Of a DNA stretch of 64,000 nt, positions 34,589 through 45,600 are shown piece after piece (positions within the stretch are counted from its first letter, which is position 1; each line of letters begins with the position of its first letter). The notes below the pieces were generated by a model. That model saw nothing but the letters and a program-made list of their open reading frames with translations, ran no database searches and was not told the DNA's origin. This DNA comes from Arthonia radiata (taxonomy: Eukaryota > Ascomycota > Arthoniomycetes > Arthoniales > Arthoniaceae). The position numbers were made by a program, and so were the translations under genes. The DNA lies in assembly GCA_002989075.1 (NCBI GenBank), contig PSQN01000005.1:868001-932000 (forward strand), written 5' to 3'.

Positions 34589-35893
34589 ATGGCGGACGCC
34601 GGTATCGACCGGAAGATGGAGGAGAAGTTGGAGTTCAACACGTCGAAAGAAGTCACCGTCGCACCCACATTCGAGCAGATGTCGTTGAAAGAGAATCTGC
34701 TGAGAGGCATCTATGCATACGGCTATGAGTCTCCTTCGGCCGTCCAGTCAAGAGCAATTGTCCAAATCTGCAAGGGTCGCGATACTATTGCGCAAGCACA
34801 GTCAGGCACAGGCAAAACAGCAACATTCTCAGTCAGCATCTTGCAGGTTATCGACACTGCAGTGAGGGAAACACAAGGTGCGGAAGCTGAAGCTGCTTCG
34901 GAAATGTTCGGTTGCTGACTCCTTTGCAGCGTTGGTGCTCTCGCCCACGCGCGAACTCGCAACGCAAATTCAGTCTGTGGTCATGGCTTTGGGCGACTAC
35001 ATGAACGTGCAGTGTCATGCTTGCATTGGAGGCACGAACGTGGGTGAAGATATCCGCAAGCTCGACTACGGACAGCATATAGTCTCAGGAACGCCAGGTC
35101 GAGTAGCGGACATGATCCGGAGACGCAACTTGCGCACACGCAATATCAAGATGCTTGTCCTCGACGAGGCAGACGAGCTCCTCAATCGCGGGTTCCGCGA
35201 GCAGATCTACGACGTCTATCGATACCTGCCACCTGCGACGCAGGTAGTCGTCGTATCAGCCACGCTTCCATACGACGTTCTCGACATGACGACAAAATTT
35301 ATGACCGACCCTGTCAGAATCCTGGTCAAGCGTGACGAGTTGACGCTTGAGGGTCTCAAGCAATACTTTATCGCTGTCGAAAAAGAAGAGTGGAAGTTCG
35401 ATACGCTTTGCGACCTCTACGACACTCTCACTATCACGCAGGCAGTCATTTTCTGCAACACGCGCCGCAAGGTGGACTGGCTCACAGACAAGATGCGAGA
35501 CGCCAACTTTACGGTATCCTCGATGCATGGGGAGATGCCTCAGAAAGAGCGCGACAGTATTATGCAAGACTTCCGCAGCGGAAACTCGAGAGTACTCATC
35601 TCGACAGACGTCTGGGCACGGGGGATCGACGTACAGCAAGTGTCGCTCGTGATCAACTATGACCTGCCTATCAATCGTGAAAACTACATTCACCGGATTG
35701 GCAGAAGTGGTCGCTTTGGGCGCAAGGGTGTCGCCATCAACTTCGTTACTAGCGAGGACGTGCGTATCCTGCGCGACATTGAGCTCTACTATTCAACGCA
35801 AATCGATGAGATGCCGATGAACGGTAAGCAATGCGAACCTGTTTTCCTGAGGCCTTACTGACACGTCTTCTAGTCGCGGACCTGTTGTCGTGA
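34589..35893 (+). CDS. FAL1: DEAD-box RNA helicase, eIF4A3/FAL1
   Basis: ATP-dependent RNA helicase of the eIF4A3 group, acting in 18S rRNA maturation in yeast and in the exon-junction complex in other eukaryotes. Exons: 34589-34877, 34930-35823, 35874-35893; 400 residues, the normal length. Motifs in order: the Q motif (PTFEQMSL...[10 protein letters not shown]), AQSGTGKT (Walker A), PTRELA, TPGR, DEAD, SAT, the C-terminal RecA lobe with [21 protein letters not shown] and HRIGRSGR. The final exon encodes only VADLLS, completing the family's usual ending ([13 protein letters not shown]). The choice between eIF4A and FAL1 rests on [12 protein letters not shown] near the N terminus and the MPMNVADLL tail. 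All catalytic motifs are intact. Confidence 0.96.
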
Positions 35894-36190
35894 ATGAACG
35901 ACCCACTTTTCGGCGCGAGCCTCCATCACATCACATCAGGTCCTTAAATGACACTCACATAACACGACGCTCAGCTGTCCTGTACCATTGAAAAGGTCGT
36001 GGTCCAGCGTCAAGACGACGACGGGGGAGAATTGTGGACGTGGGAGGATGGGTCATGTACCTCAGAGTAAGTGCGCGTGGCTGTCACATCCTTTATTGAC
36101 CACCACTGACAACTCAACCAAGCTGATATCACGATTGCAAAGCCTGTTCCAATCTATACAGTCTATACATGCGCGTGCTTCGCCGAGGTG

Positions 36191-37646
36191 TCACATTCGT
36201 GGCGTTCCACCAACGAAATTGTCTTCCACGATGGAGCTTATTAGACGGTTCGCGATCTTGTATCCGTTAGCACTGACAATGAATAGACTCGTCTATCAGA
36301 CTCACCGCCGTAGGAGGTGGCAAACGGAGTCGTCCCTCAACGTAGCCTGGGCCAGCTGGCTCACCAAGGCCGCTCGTGCCCACACGAAGCGCTTCACGCA
36401 CGTCTTCGAATGAGTACCACTTCGCGTCCTCAAGCTCCGGATCGTTGCCCAGATCGATTGACTCACCGCTCGGTATAGCTTGGGCGATCGCACCAATCTG
36501 TACGGCTTTAGCGTATATTACAGAGGATCAGAAAGTGACCGACCATCAGATTCGCCGGGTAAGGCCACGGCTGTGAGCTATGAATCACAACGCGCCCGCA
36601 GGTCACGCCAGACTCCTCATATACCTCTCGCCTCACAGCCTCCTCTATACTCTCGGCAGGCTCGATGAACCCAGCGAGTGTGCTGTACCAATGAGGGGGG
36701 AAACGCTTCTGCCGTCCCAGTAGTACTTTCTGCCCGTCACTCGAAACGACCGCCATGATGACAGTTGGATCCGTCCTCGGAAACGATAGATTTGATATGC
36801 GCCCGCGCGTGGCACACGGCGGTCTCTCCATCGGATCCATGGGCGTTGCCGGGGAAGTGGACCCCGTCGAGCCCTTTATCTGCCCGAAATCTTTCGGCGG
36901 ACACACTCGCTTGCCACCTGCATTCACGGACAAAGTCGGCTGTCCGCATCCGCCGCAGAATGGGTTTCTCGCATTCCAATCTATTAGCGCACGCGCCTGC
37001 GCGTAGATCGCCGCCTCAGGCGCTTCGAATGACAGTATCATTCGCGCATTCATGAAGCTGAGTCCTCTTCCTTGCATCTCCTTGATCAGCTCCTTCGCTT
37101 TCGCCTCGTGCGAACCTCTCGGCGTCACGTCCAACGCCCACATCGGCGCACCTTTGTACACTTCTTTGTATACGAGGCCTTCCTCGACCTTCTCGTCTAG
37201 ACCGAGGAAGACCATTTGCGGATTCGTGGTGCTGGAGTTATACTCCTCGATCATTTGGTCCTCAGTCTTATCGAATGGGTTCTTGCCAAGAAGGGGCTGG
37301 ACATCTTTGAGCTTCGTGAATGCGAGCGCGGCGGGCGACCTGGTGAGGGGCTTGAGGTCGTCGAAGAGGAGGAAGGATGTGGTGGGGTGGTTCAGTGCTT
37401 GTGTCAGGAAGTGATGATCGGTGCGCAGGAAGGAAACGCGGTTGAGGGGGGAGCCTGTGCGGCGTCAGTGAGCTCGCCTTGATCCTGTCGCATGCCTTGC
37501 CTGCCAACAGCTGGAAAAGACTCAAACGAGGCCTGGAACGGATACGTACCAGAGAAGTAATTGGCAACTTCTTTGCCAAACTTTCGAGAAAGCATGGAGT
37601 CGACTTCGGGATGCGCGGGCTCCGGCAGTGCTGGCTGAGGACTCAT
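36191..37646 (-). CDS. NPY1: NADH pyrophosphatase (Nudix hydrolase)
   Basis: Hydrolyses NADH to NMNH and AMP, and in eukaryotes also decaps NAD-RNA; peroxisomal in yeast. Exons in transcript order: 37550-37646, 36544-37454, 36306-36497, 36191-36256; 421 residues. Residues 30-100 carry the NudC-type N domain (NYFSGSPLNRVSFLR, then FLLFDDLKPL). A zinc-ribbon remnant (FCGGCGQP at 198-205 and VCPP near 217) follows. The Nudix box spans residues 294-315, from GFIEPAES to REVYEESG, with all metal-binding Glu present. The intron at 36498-36543 (46 bp, donor gtcggt) is short and non-standard but restores the conserved NLMIGAIAQAI. The last intron restores LPPPTAIANRLISSI. The C terminus TPRM is not a peroxisomal PTS1 signal, so location is open. 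Convergent with FAL1, divergent from COG2. Confidence 0.93.
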
Positions 37647-37942
37647 CTTACTTTGCAAATGGATTCGGCGCGACCAAATGTGAGACCTTCGCTAAACGGC
37701 CTGTCTCGCGCGCAGAGGTCTGCAAGATCATGCTCACTCAGCGGCACAGCACACACTGACCAACGTCACTACACTATCGGAGTAGCGGAACCTCCCGTTA
37801 TCGCCGCCATTGAAACTAAACTCCGCTCCAGCTCTACGGCTCTTCTCCCCGCTCTACTGCTCTTCTCCAGAATTATCTTCCACGAGCAATACGCTACGAG
37901 AGGCACACAGTCACCACACTCCTGGCAAAGTTTGCACGTAAT
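37647..37942. promoter_or_regulatory. Shared divergent promoter of NPY1 and COG2
   Basis: Only 296 bases separate the two start codons, which face away from each other, so both promoters must lie here or extend into the genes. The stretch has several tctacggctc-like pyrimidine runs but no motif I can name. Confidence 0.6.
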
Positions 37943-38896
37943 GGCAGCATTCGAAGTACGTCTCTTCCCTTCCGCTCACCACGACACTACATCCACATCC
38001 TCACCTCCCACCACCCTTTCCTAACCACGCGCTCAAACCACTCCACTAACCACCCACAGCTCCCCTCCCGCTCCCTCTCCCGAACCTCAATCAGCAGCTC
38101 CCATACCGGCTCCTCCGAGTCCTTCGACCTCCCTTTCCCCGAACCACTCCCACGATCCTCATTCCTAACCCCGGACTTCAACCCCCAAACCTACCTCTCC
38201 TCCCTCGGCCCGCGGCACCAAACGCTCGAAGACCTGCGCTCGGATTTGCACGCGCGCTCGCAACAACTGTCGCAAGAGCTCTTGGATCTCGTGAATAACC
38301 ACTACTCGGATTTCCTGGAGCTGGGCAGCAGCGTCAAAGGCCAGGGCGAGAAGGTCGAGGAACTCAGGGTGGGCGTGATGGGTGTACGGAGAGAGGTCGA
38401 GGGCGTAAGGAAGACGGTGGTTGAGAAGGAGAGGGTGGTGAGGGGTTTGGTAGGGGAGAGAAAGAAAGTAAGGGCGGAAATGGAGAAGGCGGGGTCGTTG
38501 TTGAGGTGGGAGGAGGAGATTGGGCGGCTCGAGGGGAAGATCGAGCAGGCCCAGGCTGAGGAAGGCGAGGGCAGTGATGAAGACTGGTCGAGTGAGGCGG
38601 AGGAAGAGGATGATGAGAGTACAGCGGAAATCGCGAGGATGAAGCGGAGAGCGAGGGATCTAGTGGCGCTGGAGAAGACGGCGGACAGTTTGGGAAAAGA
38701 ACACCCGTTTGTGGTTAATCAGATGGGTAGGTTGGTGAAGCTCAGGGGGACGGTGGTCCGGGATGTGAGGGCTGCGTTGCAAGGAGCCCGGACGAGAAAG
38801 GAGGGCGACGCCGTGGTGGATTATTTGGGGTTGATGAGAGAGCTAGGCGCGCAACGTGAAGCTGTGGATGTACTTAGCACAGCGAAGAAGCGATGA
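37943..38896 (+). CDS. COG2: Conserved oligomeric Golgi complex subunit 2
   Basis: Subunit of lobe A of the COG tether, which holds retrograde vesicles at the Golgi. Exons: 37943-37957 and 38060-38896, 283 residues, close to the short fungal form (yeast Cog2 is 262). The first exon encodes only MAAFE; the 102-bp intron has a gtacgt donor and a ctaac branch site before cccacag. The N terminus has the family pattern DLPFPEPLPRSSFLTPDFNPQTYLSSL, then a long coiled coil (residues about 70-165) with HARSQQLSQELLDLVNNHYSDFLELGSSV, and an acidic stretch at about 170-195. The rest of the helical bundle (LVALEKTADSLGKEHPFV) completes it. The N-terminal motif and length make the call good; no lesions. 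Confidence 0.86.
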   Translation, partial: GSIRSTSLPFRSPRHYIHILTSHHPFLTTRSNHSTNHPQLPSRSLSRTSISSSHTGSSESFDLPFPEPLPRSSFLTPDFNPQTYLSSLGPRHQTLEDLRSDLHARSQQLSQELLDLVNNHYSDFLELGSSVKGQGEKVEELRVGVMGVRREVEGVRKTVVEKERVVRGLVGERKKVRAEMEKAGSLLRWEEEIGRLEGKIEQAQAEEGEGSDEDWSSEAEEEDDESTAEIARMKRRARDLVALEKTADSLGKEHPFVVNQMGRLVKLRGTVVRDVRAALQGARTRKEGDAVVDYLGLMRELGAQREAVDVLSTAKKR

Positions 38897-39936
38897 AGCA
38901 CATCCGCAGTCGAACATTGAAAGCAGACGACGGTATAACCCTTCGGACAACTTCGAGCCTTCACGAGGCGAACAATCTTCGCAGCGCCTCACAACACTGC
39001 TGGTGAACATATGCGACCATGCTCATCTACCTCGACGGACGATCTTAAAGTGCCGATGATAACGGCGCTCAAACTCCATAGCAGCACTTTAATAGCACTC
39101 AGCCGACAGACCTCCGGCTGAGCCACATACAGCGACCACCACCCACCACACCCACAATCTGCAGCCGTGCCATAACACCTCCCCCACCATCTGCGCCGAG
39201 CACGGCATAGCAACCCTTTTACCTTCCCGTCCCTCGCTACCCTCAATACTCGCAAGAAGACAGACCCATCAAGACCACCTCCATCCCCGGAAGCGTATAC
39301 GCGGCCTCGTGCTGTGGGACGGGCTTGCACACCGAGTTTCTTGACTGGGATGGTGTGTACCGCACCACATCTGCGGGGCGAAAACCATTCCTTGAGGTCA
39401 TGGTTCTGTTCTCGAAAGGCAGATGAAGGGGAAAGGTGGGTGGTAGAGCGTGAGGCGGTGGATTGCGAGGAGGCTGCATATGGAGCGTTACTGACAGGGC
39501 GGAACGCAGCGATCAGTGAAATCGAGTGCAGCTGAAGGTGACGAAGAGGGCCGGTGAAGCATCTACATTGATGTCTGCTGTATCTCTATGAAACGCTGAT
39601 GCTCGTTCCCAACGATTCACGAACAAACATAGAAGGCTTCTTATCCCGTGAATGCAATCATCAAGCTCAGCCCATCAATACAGCTCACCCCCTATGAGAG
39701 AAATTTGAAACCAGCGTAGATTTATTAGCTGTACACAGCAATCATGTTCCGTACTGTCTGCGCTATCAGACATTACCCTCAGAATATATATCCCTCTGCA
39801 CACGTATATAAGTGCCGTACCATATCCAAAACAGCTCATATAGCCAGGTATACCGGTCCCGATATGAACACCAAACGCCGTGCTGTACCGCGCAGAACCT
39901 CTCTTCCCCTTCCACCCAAGCTAGCTGGAGCCAGGG
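38897..39936. other. Intergenic between convergent COG2 and glycosyltransferase
   Basis: About 1 kb of 3' flank for two converging genes. Frames of up to 113 codons on the minus strand lack any domain. No repeat or RNA gene recognised. Confidence 0.45.
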
Positions 39937-41766
39937 TTATCGCATCCCCCGCTCTTCAAAACCAAAATCTTCACGATCAATGATGTCCTCCCGATCCGCA
40001 GTGTCTTCATCATCCCTCAGCCTCTCTTGCCTTTCTCTGTCGCCAGCACTTCGATCTCCAGCACTTCGATATCCAGCCTGGCTTGTTACCCACTCGCCCC
40101 CACAAGGTTCCCACCGCCTCTTCCGCTCCTCAAACCGTTCCACAAGCCACCCACTAACACCCCTCTCCCCCCTCTTCCTCTTCCGCCGCCGCTTCCCCAC
40201 CGTCACGAAATCATGCCCCTCCCCCGCTACATCCCGCACCTCCACACTCTCACTCTGCCGGTACCCCAACCGCACGCTGAATCCCAGACTGCACGTCCCG
40301 TCCCCTCTGTAGTTCCACTGCAGACACGCGGGCTCTGCGTCGCAGTACTCCGCGCACGCGTCGGGGGAGATCCACGCTTGGCTTGCGCGGACCGCTAGCG
40401 TTTGGCTCGGTGTGATCGGGCGCGTGAAGGTGGGGGAGGGCGATTGTCGCGCGCGGGGGTTTGTGGTACTCGGGTCTTCAGGCGGCGGGAGCACGCGGTC
40501 GGCGGAGAGATTATCCCACTGGTCTGCGCGCTCGTGGCGGGTTACGAACGGGGAGACGAGTGCGTGGTAGACATCGCGCTGCAGCATTACGGCCTGGCCC
40601 TCGTGGATGCGCCGTTGTTCGAGGTCCCAGAGTTTTTGGATTTCTTGTTTGTTCAGGTTGTGGTAGGAGAGGGCTGGGGCGCACCAGTTCTCTTTGGAAA
40701 ATGGCAGGGAGGCCGGGGCGTACGGTTGGAACATCTCCGGCGCGGGGGTGAGCGGGACGGAGATCTCCGCGAGCAGTTTCGCGAGGAGTTGGTCGCCGCG
40801 CGGGGTCTCCAGCGCGAGGCGGTCGTACCGGCGGTGCTCGGTGCGGAGTTGGTCGACGGCCTGACGGACGGCCTTGTTGCTGAGGATGTAGCCGGAGCCG
40901 GCAGGGGCGTACGGCGTGTCGTCCTCCTCGGTCTCTTCGCGGCTCTGAATCTTCGCGGGCGCGGCCGCACCGCCGAGGTACCACGCCTTCTTCTCGTCGA
41001 GCGTGCCCAGGTACTGCAGCAGGTTCGACCACAACACCGCCGTGTCCGTCTCGACGAAGACGAACCACTTCGCCTGGCCGCGGCGCTCGAGCGCCTTGTC
41101 CAGCATGGGAAGATATTTCCACTTGTCGAGCGTGAGCGCGCGCTGCTCCTCCTTCGCGAGCGCCACGTCCTCCTTGTGTCCGCGCGTCTCCGTGCTCTCA
41201 AGGAAGCCACTGAAGTCGATGCGGCCGCGGCGCTGCGCCTCGAGCTGCTCGCGGTAGAGCTCGAAGTCGGGAGAGGTGTATTTGATGGTGGAGGTGGTTT
41301 CGTCGAGGGCGTCGTGCACGGCTTGGCCGGCGACGGTTTCTTCGATGTCGCCGAAGACGGTGAAATGGGGGACGCACTTCAGTGTTGAGGTGAGATGCGC
41401 GGGGAGCTTGTAGCGCGACTCGGTCGCGCCGGTCTTGACGACCACGAGGACGTCCTCGGCACCGGGGAGGTGTTTGCAGGGTGGGTCATTGGAGGTGTCT
41501 GTGGGCATCTGGAAATGGGATGGCGGCCTCCCTTCTCTTGTCTTCCGCCGCCGTCCGAAGCCAAATGTCCACCATGGTGGGTTGAGTGAGGGGGGTGGGT
41601 TGTATACTGCCGGATGCCATTCGCGACCCGGGGGTTTGCGCCAGCCGTGGGCGGGGGATAGGTAATAGATAAACCAAGTGGTGATGGAGAAGACGATGAA
41701 GGTCAGGAGGATGTTCCGTGGCGTGAGACGCGTGGCGCGAGGAGGTGCGAAGAGGATGGATTTCAT
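39937..41766 (-). CDS. Family-31-like glycosyltransferase with PAN-type module
   Basis: Type II membrane protein of 609 residues in one exon, probably in the Golgi. Residues 18-38 (NILLTFIVFSITTWFIYYL) form the anchor, followed by a Pro/Trp-rich stem. The catalytic part starts near residue 100 with EDVLVVVKTGATE and has KWFVFVETDTAVLW near residue 237, where E-T-D is the metal-binding DxD-like site. GSGYILSNKAVRQ and later SYHNL segments resemble fungal GT31 (fringe-like) enzymes. Residues 465-495 (DACAEYCDAEPACLQWNYRGDG) form a Cys-rich PAN/Apple-like module thought to bind sugars or proteins. The C-terminal 90 residues are strongly charged, first basic (KRRRKRKRGERG) then acidic, with a short SAGDRSAGDR repeat. 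Donor and acceptor sugars are unknown. Confidence 0.8.
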   Translation of the reverse strand: MKSILFAPPRATRLTPRNILLTFIVFSITTWFIYYLSPAHGWRKPPGREWHPAVYNPPPSLNPPWWTFGFGRRRKTREGRPPSHFQMPTDTSNDPPCKHLPGAEDVLVVVKTGATESRYKLPAHLTSTLKCVPHFTVFGDIEETVAGQAVHDALDETTSTIKYTSPDFELYREQLEAQRRGRIDFSGFLESTETRGHKEDVALAKEEQRALTLDKWKYLPMLDKALERRGQAKWFVFVETDTAVLWSNLLQYLGTLDEKKAWYLGGAAAPAKIQSREETEEDDTPYAPAGSGYILSNKAVRQAVDQLRTEHRRYDRLALETPRGDQLLAKLLAEISVPLTPAPEMFQPYAPASLPFSKENWCAPALSYHNLNKQEIQKLWDLEQRRIHEGQAVMLQRDVYHALVSPFVTRHERADQWDNLSADRVLPPPEDPSTTNPRARQSPSPTFTRPITPSQTLAVRASQAWISPDACAEYCDAEPACLQWNYRGDGTCSLGFSVRLGYRQSESVEVRDVAGEGHDFVTVGKRRRKRKRGERGVSGWLVERFEERKRRWEPCGGEWVTSQAGYRSAGDRSAGDRERQERLRDDEDTADREDIIDREDFGFEERGMR

Positions 41767-42627
41767 CGTAGTCGTTGCAGGCGCAGCCGAGGAAGTGGTG
41801 GTGGCTGGCTGGTCGCAATGGTGGACGAGATGGGGCGGGCGACTGGTGGGTATGTGGAGAGTGAGTCCGGCATGATTTGGACGTGGTCAAGGGCGCATGC
41901 TGTCTGGAGGGTAGATGTCAGTATGGCCATGCGTTTGCCCAAATGGAAGGCCCTGTAGAGAAGGGACAATGGCTTGGAGTGGAGCGGAGGTCGCTGCTCT
42001 CGTGTGAGCAGAGAGGAGGAAGGAGATTGCTAGGAGTGGTGACCAATCAGACGAGAGCAGGGAGTCTTCCGGGCACTAACCGGCGCTAGCCATGTCAGCC
42101 AAGCTTCTGATTCTTCTCTCCCCTTTCCAGACGTGCCAGAGCCCTAGAACAACACCTTTCCCATCCCGTTGCACCAACCTCTCGCCAAACTGCTCATGCA
42201 CCTCGCTGATCATCGCCTCTCCAGTCTCGAGGCCGCGCGTCCTGCTGTCTCACTGCTGTCTCGAGCTTTGTTCCCCATGGAGCTCTACGTTTTCGCGTCT
42301 CTGGACTGGACTGGGTACGTCGCAGAGCGCTTGAGAGCATTTTGGCATCGACAATCGTACTTTGTGTCGAGTTGTCCATTGTCGCGACTGTCGCAGAGGT
42401 ATCTGCGCAGCTGTTTGGCGTGTTGCGAACGAGAGCAAGACTGTGATGAAGTTGATGAGAAAGAAGAAAGAGGAGGAAGTATTTGAAGATGGGAGCTGTG
42501 CATTCCTTAAGCATCTGACAGGAGTAAGCGCATCCCTGGCGTGCTCATCGTTTCGAGTATTCTTTGCGAAGGCTTCAGCTTTGCATTGCTCGTCAAATAA
42601 TACATACAATAACAATTCTACCCAAGA
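41767..42627. other. Glycosyltransferase promoter and kinase 3' flank
   Basis: About 860 bases between two minus-strand genes. Plus-strand frames here run into the antisense of the kinase gene and are shadows. No repeat or regulatory motif recognised. Confidence 0.45.
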
Positions 42628-44576
42628 TCATGTCGAACCAACGTACAATCCTCGAATCGCCTCCATAATCCCCCAAGCACCTGGATCAGGCGGAAGGTCC
42701 TGCCCTTCTTGCACGCCCACGTACGTCGCGCGGCCGAGCCGTGGCGTTAGCGTTTTCGTGCCCTCTGCGGCGCTCACGACATCGTCGACAGCGTTCTTGA
42801 AGCTGCCTTTGCTCAAGCCCTCAGCAAATGGGATCAGCACGTCCATCACCGTCCTGTCGCCCTTCCGCGCTGCTGTGTACCCTTGCAGGTTCTTCAACGC
42901 GGTGCTGAATGCCTGCGCCCACAGCTGTATGTCCTTCTCGCCCGTGGTGACTCCCTTTTGCAGCGCAGTCGTCAAGCTCACGATGAAAATGCCGAGGATG
43001 CCACCGAGGGTGCCGCCCATCTTCGACTCGACGATGTGCTCGAGTTCATACAGCACTTTCACTGCGGAACCATCTTTCGCGAGCCCGCTGTCCAGCGCTT
43101 GCAACAATGAGGTGCCGCCAGTCTTCAGCGTCTCGCCGCAGTCGCCATCACCCATCACTGTGTCCCATTTAGTAAGGTCCGGCTCTCGGGCGTTCACAGC
43201 CTCGGCCGCGGTGCGCAGCATCTTCTCCAGCAGTGCCGGGTCCACTTTTACATCCTTTGCAGGATCAACGCTCCGCGGCTCTTCTACATTGGCGCTCTTC
43301 ACGAACTGGGACTCTCTCTTCTCGAGTCGCGTTGACTGTCTACCCTGCATGCCCTCCCACTGCGTCGTTGTTCTCACATCCAGGTATTCGATCATCTGTG
43401 GTATACTGTATTTGACCCTTTCTCTTGTCGCCGCGCTGAGGTTGAGTATACTGGTGGAAAATGCCGGTGCATTCAGCGAGCTCTCAATCGTGCCCGAGTA
43501 GACACGCACCGGGCTGGTCTTGTAGTCGCGCTCCAGCTGATTCAGGAGCTCGTCGACGAGCGCGCCGAGCTCGAGATTGGACATGCCGCCGAAGTTGGAC
43601 ACCATCAATACGATCTCGTCTCCGTCTTGTCTCTTGACGTATCCGCGTTCAGGATCTGTTTCGTCGAGCATGTATTTGAGGTTGGTTGCGATGAACTCTT
43701 CGGCGGACGGGACGGGTGTGATCTTGCGGTATCCCTGAGAGCTGTCAGAGTTGTGCTTTCCAGCTTCATAGAGAAGACGATGCTTACCGGCTCGTTGTGC
43801 GGTCCTGTACCCAGCTCAATCTCATTGCTTGCCAACATTGCATGCTCCGTTCGTCCTGGGACATGGCAGTGATCCATTGTTGATGCGATGCTCACCATGC
43901 CAGCGCATAGGCCCTTGGCGAGGCCCATGAGGTCGTCGAAAGCGCCGCCAGCGGCAGATGCGGCACTGACAATCTTCAAGACTGCGCAAAGATTGGATGG
44001 TCAGTGATGCTATCCTGTTCACAGTACAAGCCCTGTGAGGATACTCACTGCCAACTTGGCCTGCCAGACCCCGACGGCCGACCATGCTGCCCTTCCTGCC
44101 AACAGACACATCGTCTCCGGCGATCACGATACCGCAAGGAGCCTTGTTCATCGCATTGGCTTTCTCACAAGCCAGACCGAAGTGGAGGCAGTCGCCTGTT
44201 GCTTCGTCAGCTACACTGCGCTACCATCACGCTGTAGCTTCGCGATCATACCCGTGTAGTTCCCAACGATCAAAATGTGGCCTTTTGAGGAAGGCACTGC
44301 TTCGATCGCACTTAGAACCTGCTTGGTGCTGGGACTGGCGAAGATGTCTCCCGATGCTGCCGCGGCAAGCATATTGCGTCCCACGTAGCCACCCCATGCT
44401 GGCTCATGGCCTGCGCCGCCTCCACTGATGATCGCGACATTGTCCTGACTGTGTGTGGTGTCATAGACGACGCGCGTGTCTTCGATGAGCTTCAGGTCGG
44501 TATTATATGAGATAGAGCCACGGAGGCCTTTGACGACGAGACCGTCCGCGGAGTAGAACAAGTGACGTGCTGACAT
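42628..44576 (-). CDS. DhaK/DhaL-type ketose kinase, probable erythrulose kinase
   Basis: ATP-dependent kinase of the dihydroxyacetone kinase family, 590 residues. Exons in transcript order: 44252-44576, 44049-44195, 43788-43981, 42628-43734. The N-terminal DhaK domain binds the ketose: [14 protein letters not shown] (residues about 51-64), [17 protein letters not shown], and GTGPHNEPG, where His219 is the residue that forms the hemiaminal bond with the substrate. The C-terminal DhaL domain binds ATP-Mg: MGDGDCGE near residue 413, [12 protein letters not shown] and [11 protein letters not shown]. All key residues are intact. By sequence alone it could be an ordinary dihydroxyacetone kinase. 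The divergent RpiB-type and TPI-like neighbours point to erythrulose kinase (EYK1 of Yarrowia) instead. No PTS1 signal at the C terminus. Confidence 0.88.
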
Positions 44577-44983
44577 CTTGCTATAGTCTTCGCTATATTA
44601 GCAAATGCTACGCGCAGAGTCTTCTGGGAGCATTGTGTTCGTGGTTGTCTGCGGTCTTTGCCAATGCTGAAGGGCATCAAAGCCCCACCAAGGGCCCCGC
44701 ATGCCCTTGACCCCATTACAGCATCTTGACCGCGAGCTGCAGACTGAGCTCTGCAAAAGAGCAACTCAAGCGAACTAGAGTCGCTCGTGGCAATAAACGC
44801 CGAGTCAAGTAGGACCCTTTGATTTCGCGTGCTGTGACGTTTTTGGGCCGACTCGTTAGCAGTATCCAACCCTTTTTTTTACGACCACGAACAGTTCAGC
44901 TCATCACATCTCTCTTACAGCAATTGGAAACGACCTACTTCTCTTTACCATTAGTGACTTAGACAGCACAAATTACACACACA
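44577..44983. promoter_or_regulatory. Divergent promoter of the kinase and RpiB-type isomerase
   Basis: The 407 bases between two start codons facing away from each other are likely to co-regulate both genes. A CreA-type carbon-repressor site (GTGGGG on the minus strand) lies at 44683-44688, and a caagtaggacc sequence related to the accessory-island box lies at 44809-44819. A T8 run and pyrimidine-rich leader precede the isomerase start. The CreA match is short and could be chance. Confidence 0.5.
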
Positions 44984-45600
44984 ATGGCCACCAACGGGAC
45001 CTCCACGCCCAAATGGCGGATTGCCATGGGCGGCGACGTATGGACTGTGCCCATAGCTAACGTGAGCGCTCCATCCACTAACTCACCTTGTAGAGCGCAG
45101 GTCTCTCATATAAGAGCAAGATCAAGGCCGATCTCGAAGCCGACTCTCGGGTCGCGAGTGTCATTGATGTTGGCGTGAAAGATTCTGGAGACAACACTGC
45201 GTATCCGACGCCAGCCGTCGAGGCAGCTCGCATGGTGCAGCGTGGTGAAGCAGACAGAGCACTCTTGATTTGTGGCACTGGCCTCGGTGAGTAAAGCATT
45301 GACTCAATGCGATTTGATCGTTTAGCACCAGGCTGACAGTCTCGACCAGGTGTGGCAATATCAGCGAACAAAGTCAATGGCATCCGAGCCGTCACCGCAC
45401 ACGACAGCTTCTCCGTCGAACGTGCGGTACTCAGCAACAATGCGCAGGTGCTCTGTATGGGTGAGCGTGTCGTCGGTCTGGAGCTCGCACGTCGTCTCGC
45501 CAAGGAGTGGGTGGGCTACGAGTTCGATACCAAGTCTGCGTCTGCGCCGAAGGTTGAAGAGATCAACAAGTACGAGGCGGAAGAAGCCAAGAAGGCTTGA
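44984..45600 (+). CDS. RpiB/LacAB-type sugar-phosphate isomerase, probable erythrulose-4-phosphate isomerase
   Basis: Small aldose-ketose isomerase, 165 residues. Exons: 44984-45037, 45094-45286, 45350-45600. The first donor is gtatgg after GGC GAC; this gives IAMGGDSAGLSYK, matching the family start (IAIGCDEAGYEYK type). The conserved VDVGV-like [16 protein letters not shown], the active-site block [16 protein letters not shown] and [27 protein letters not shown] follow. Usual cysteine at position 17 (GCD) is Gly here. The family includes ribose-5-phosphate isomerase B, and the bacterial EryI/DerI enzymes that convert D-erythrulose-4-phosphate to D-erythrose-4-phosphate; in Yarrowia the homologue is EYI2. 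Its divergent pairing with the ketose kinase supports the erythrulose role. Confidence 0.87.

Noticed and set aside
36498-36524. A 27-base gtaata...cag intron in NPY1
   Set aside because: Too short, and it would leave non-conserved residues in the product; a 46-base intron with donor gtcggt restores the conserved NLMIGAIAQAI.
40402-41388. Plus-strand 328-codon frame
   Set aside because: Antisense shadow of the glycosyltransferase, caused by GC-rich codon third positions.
42362-43501. Long plus-strand frame of 379 codons
   Set aside because: Antisense shadow of the intact kinase last exon, which has clear family motifs.
45062-45093. A 32-base gtgagc...tag intron in the RpiB-type gene
   Set aside because: Too short, and the gtatgg donor 24 bases earlier gives a 56-base intron and the conserved family start.
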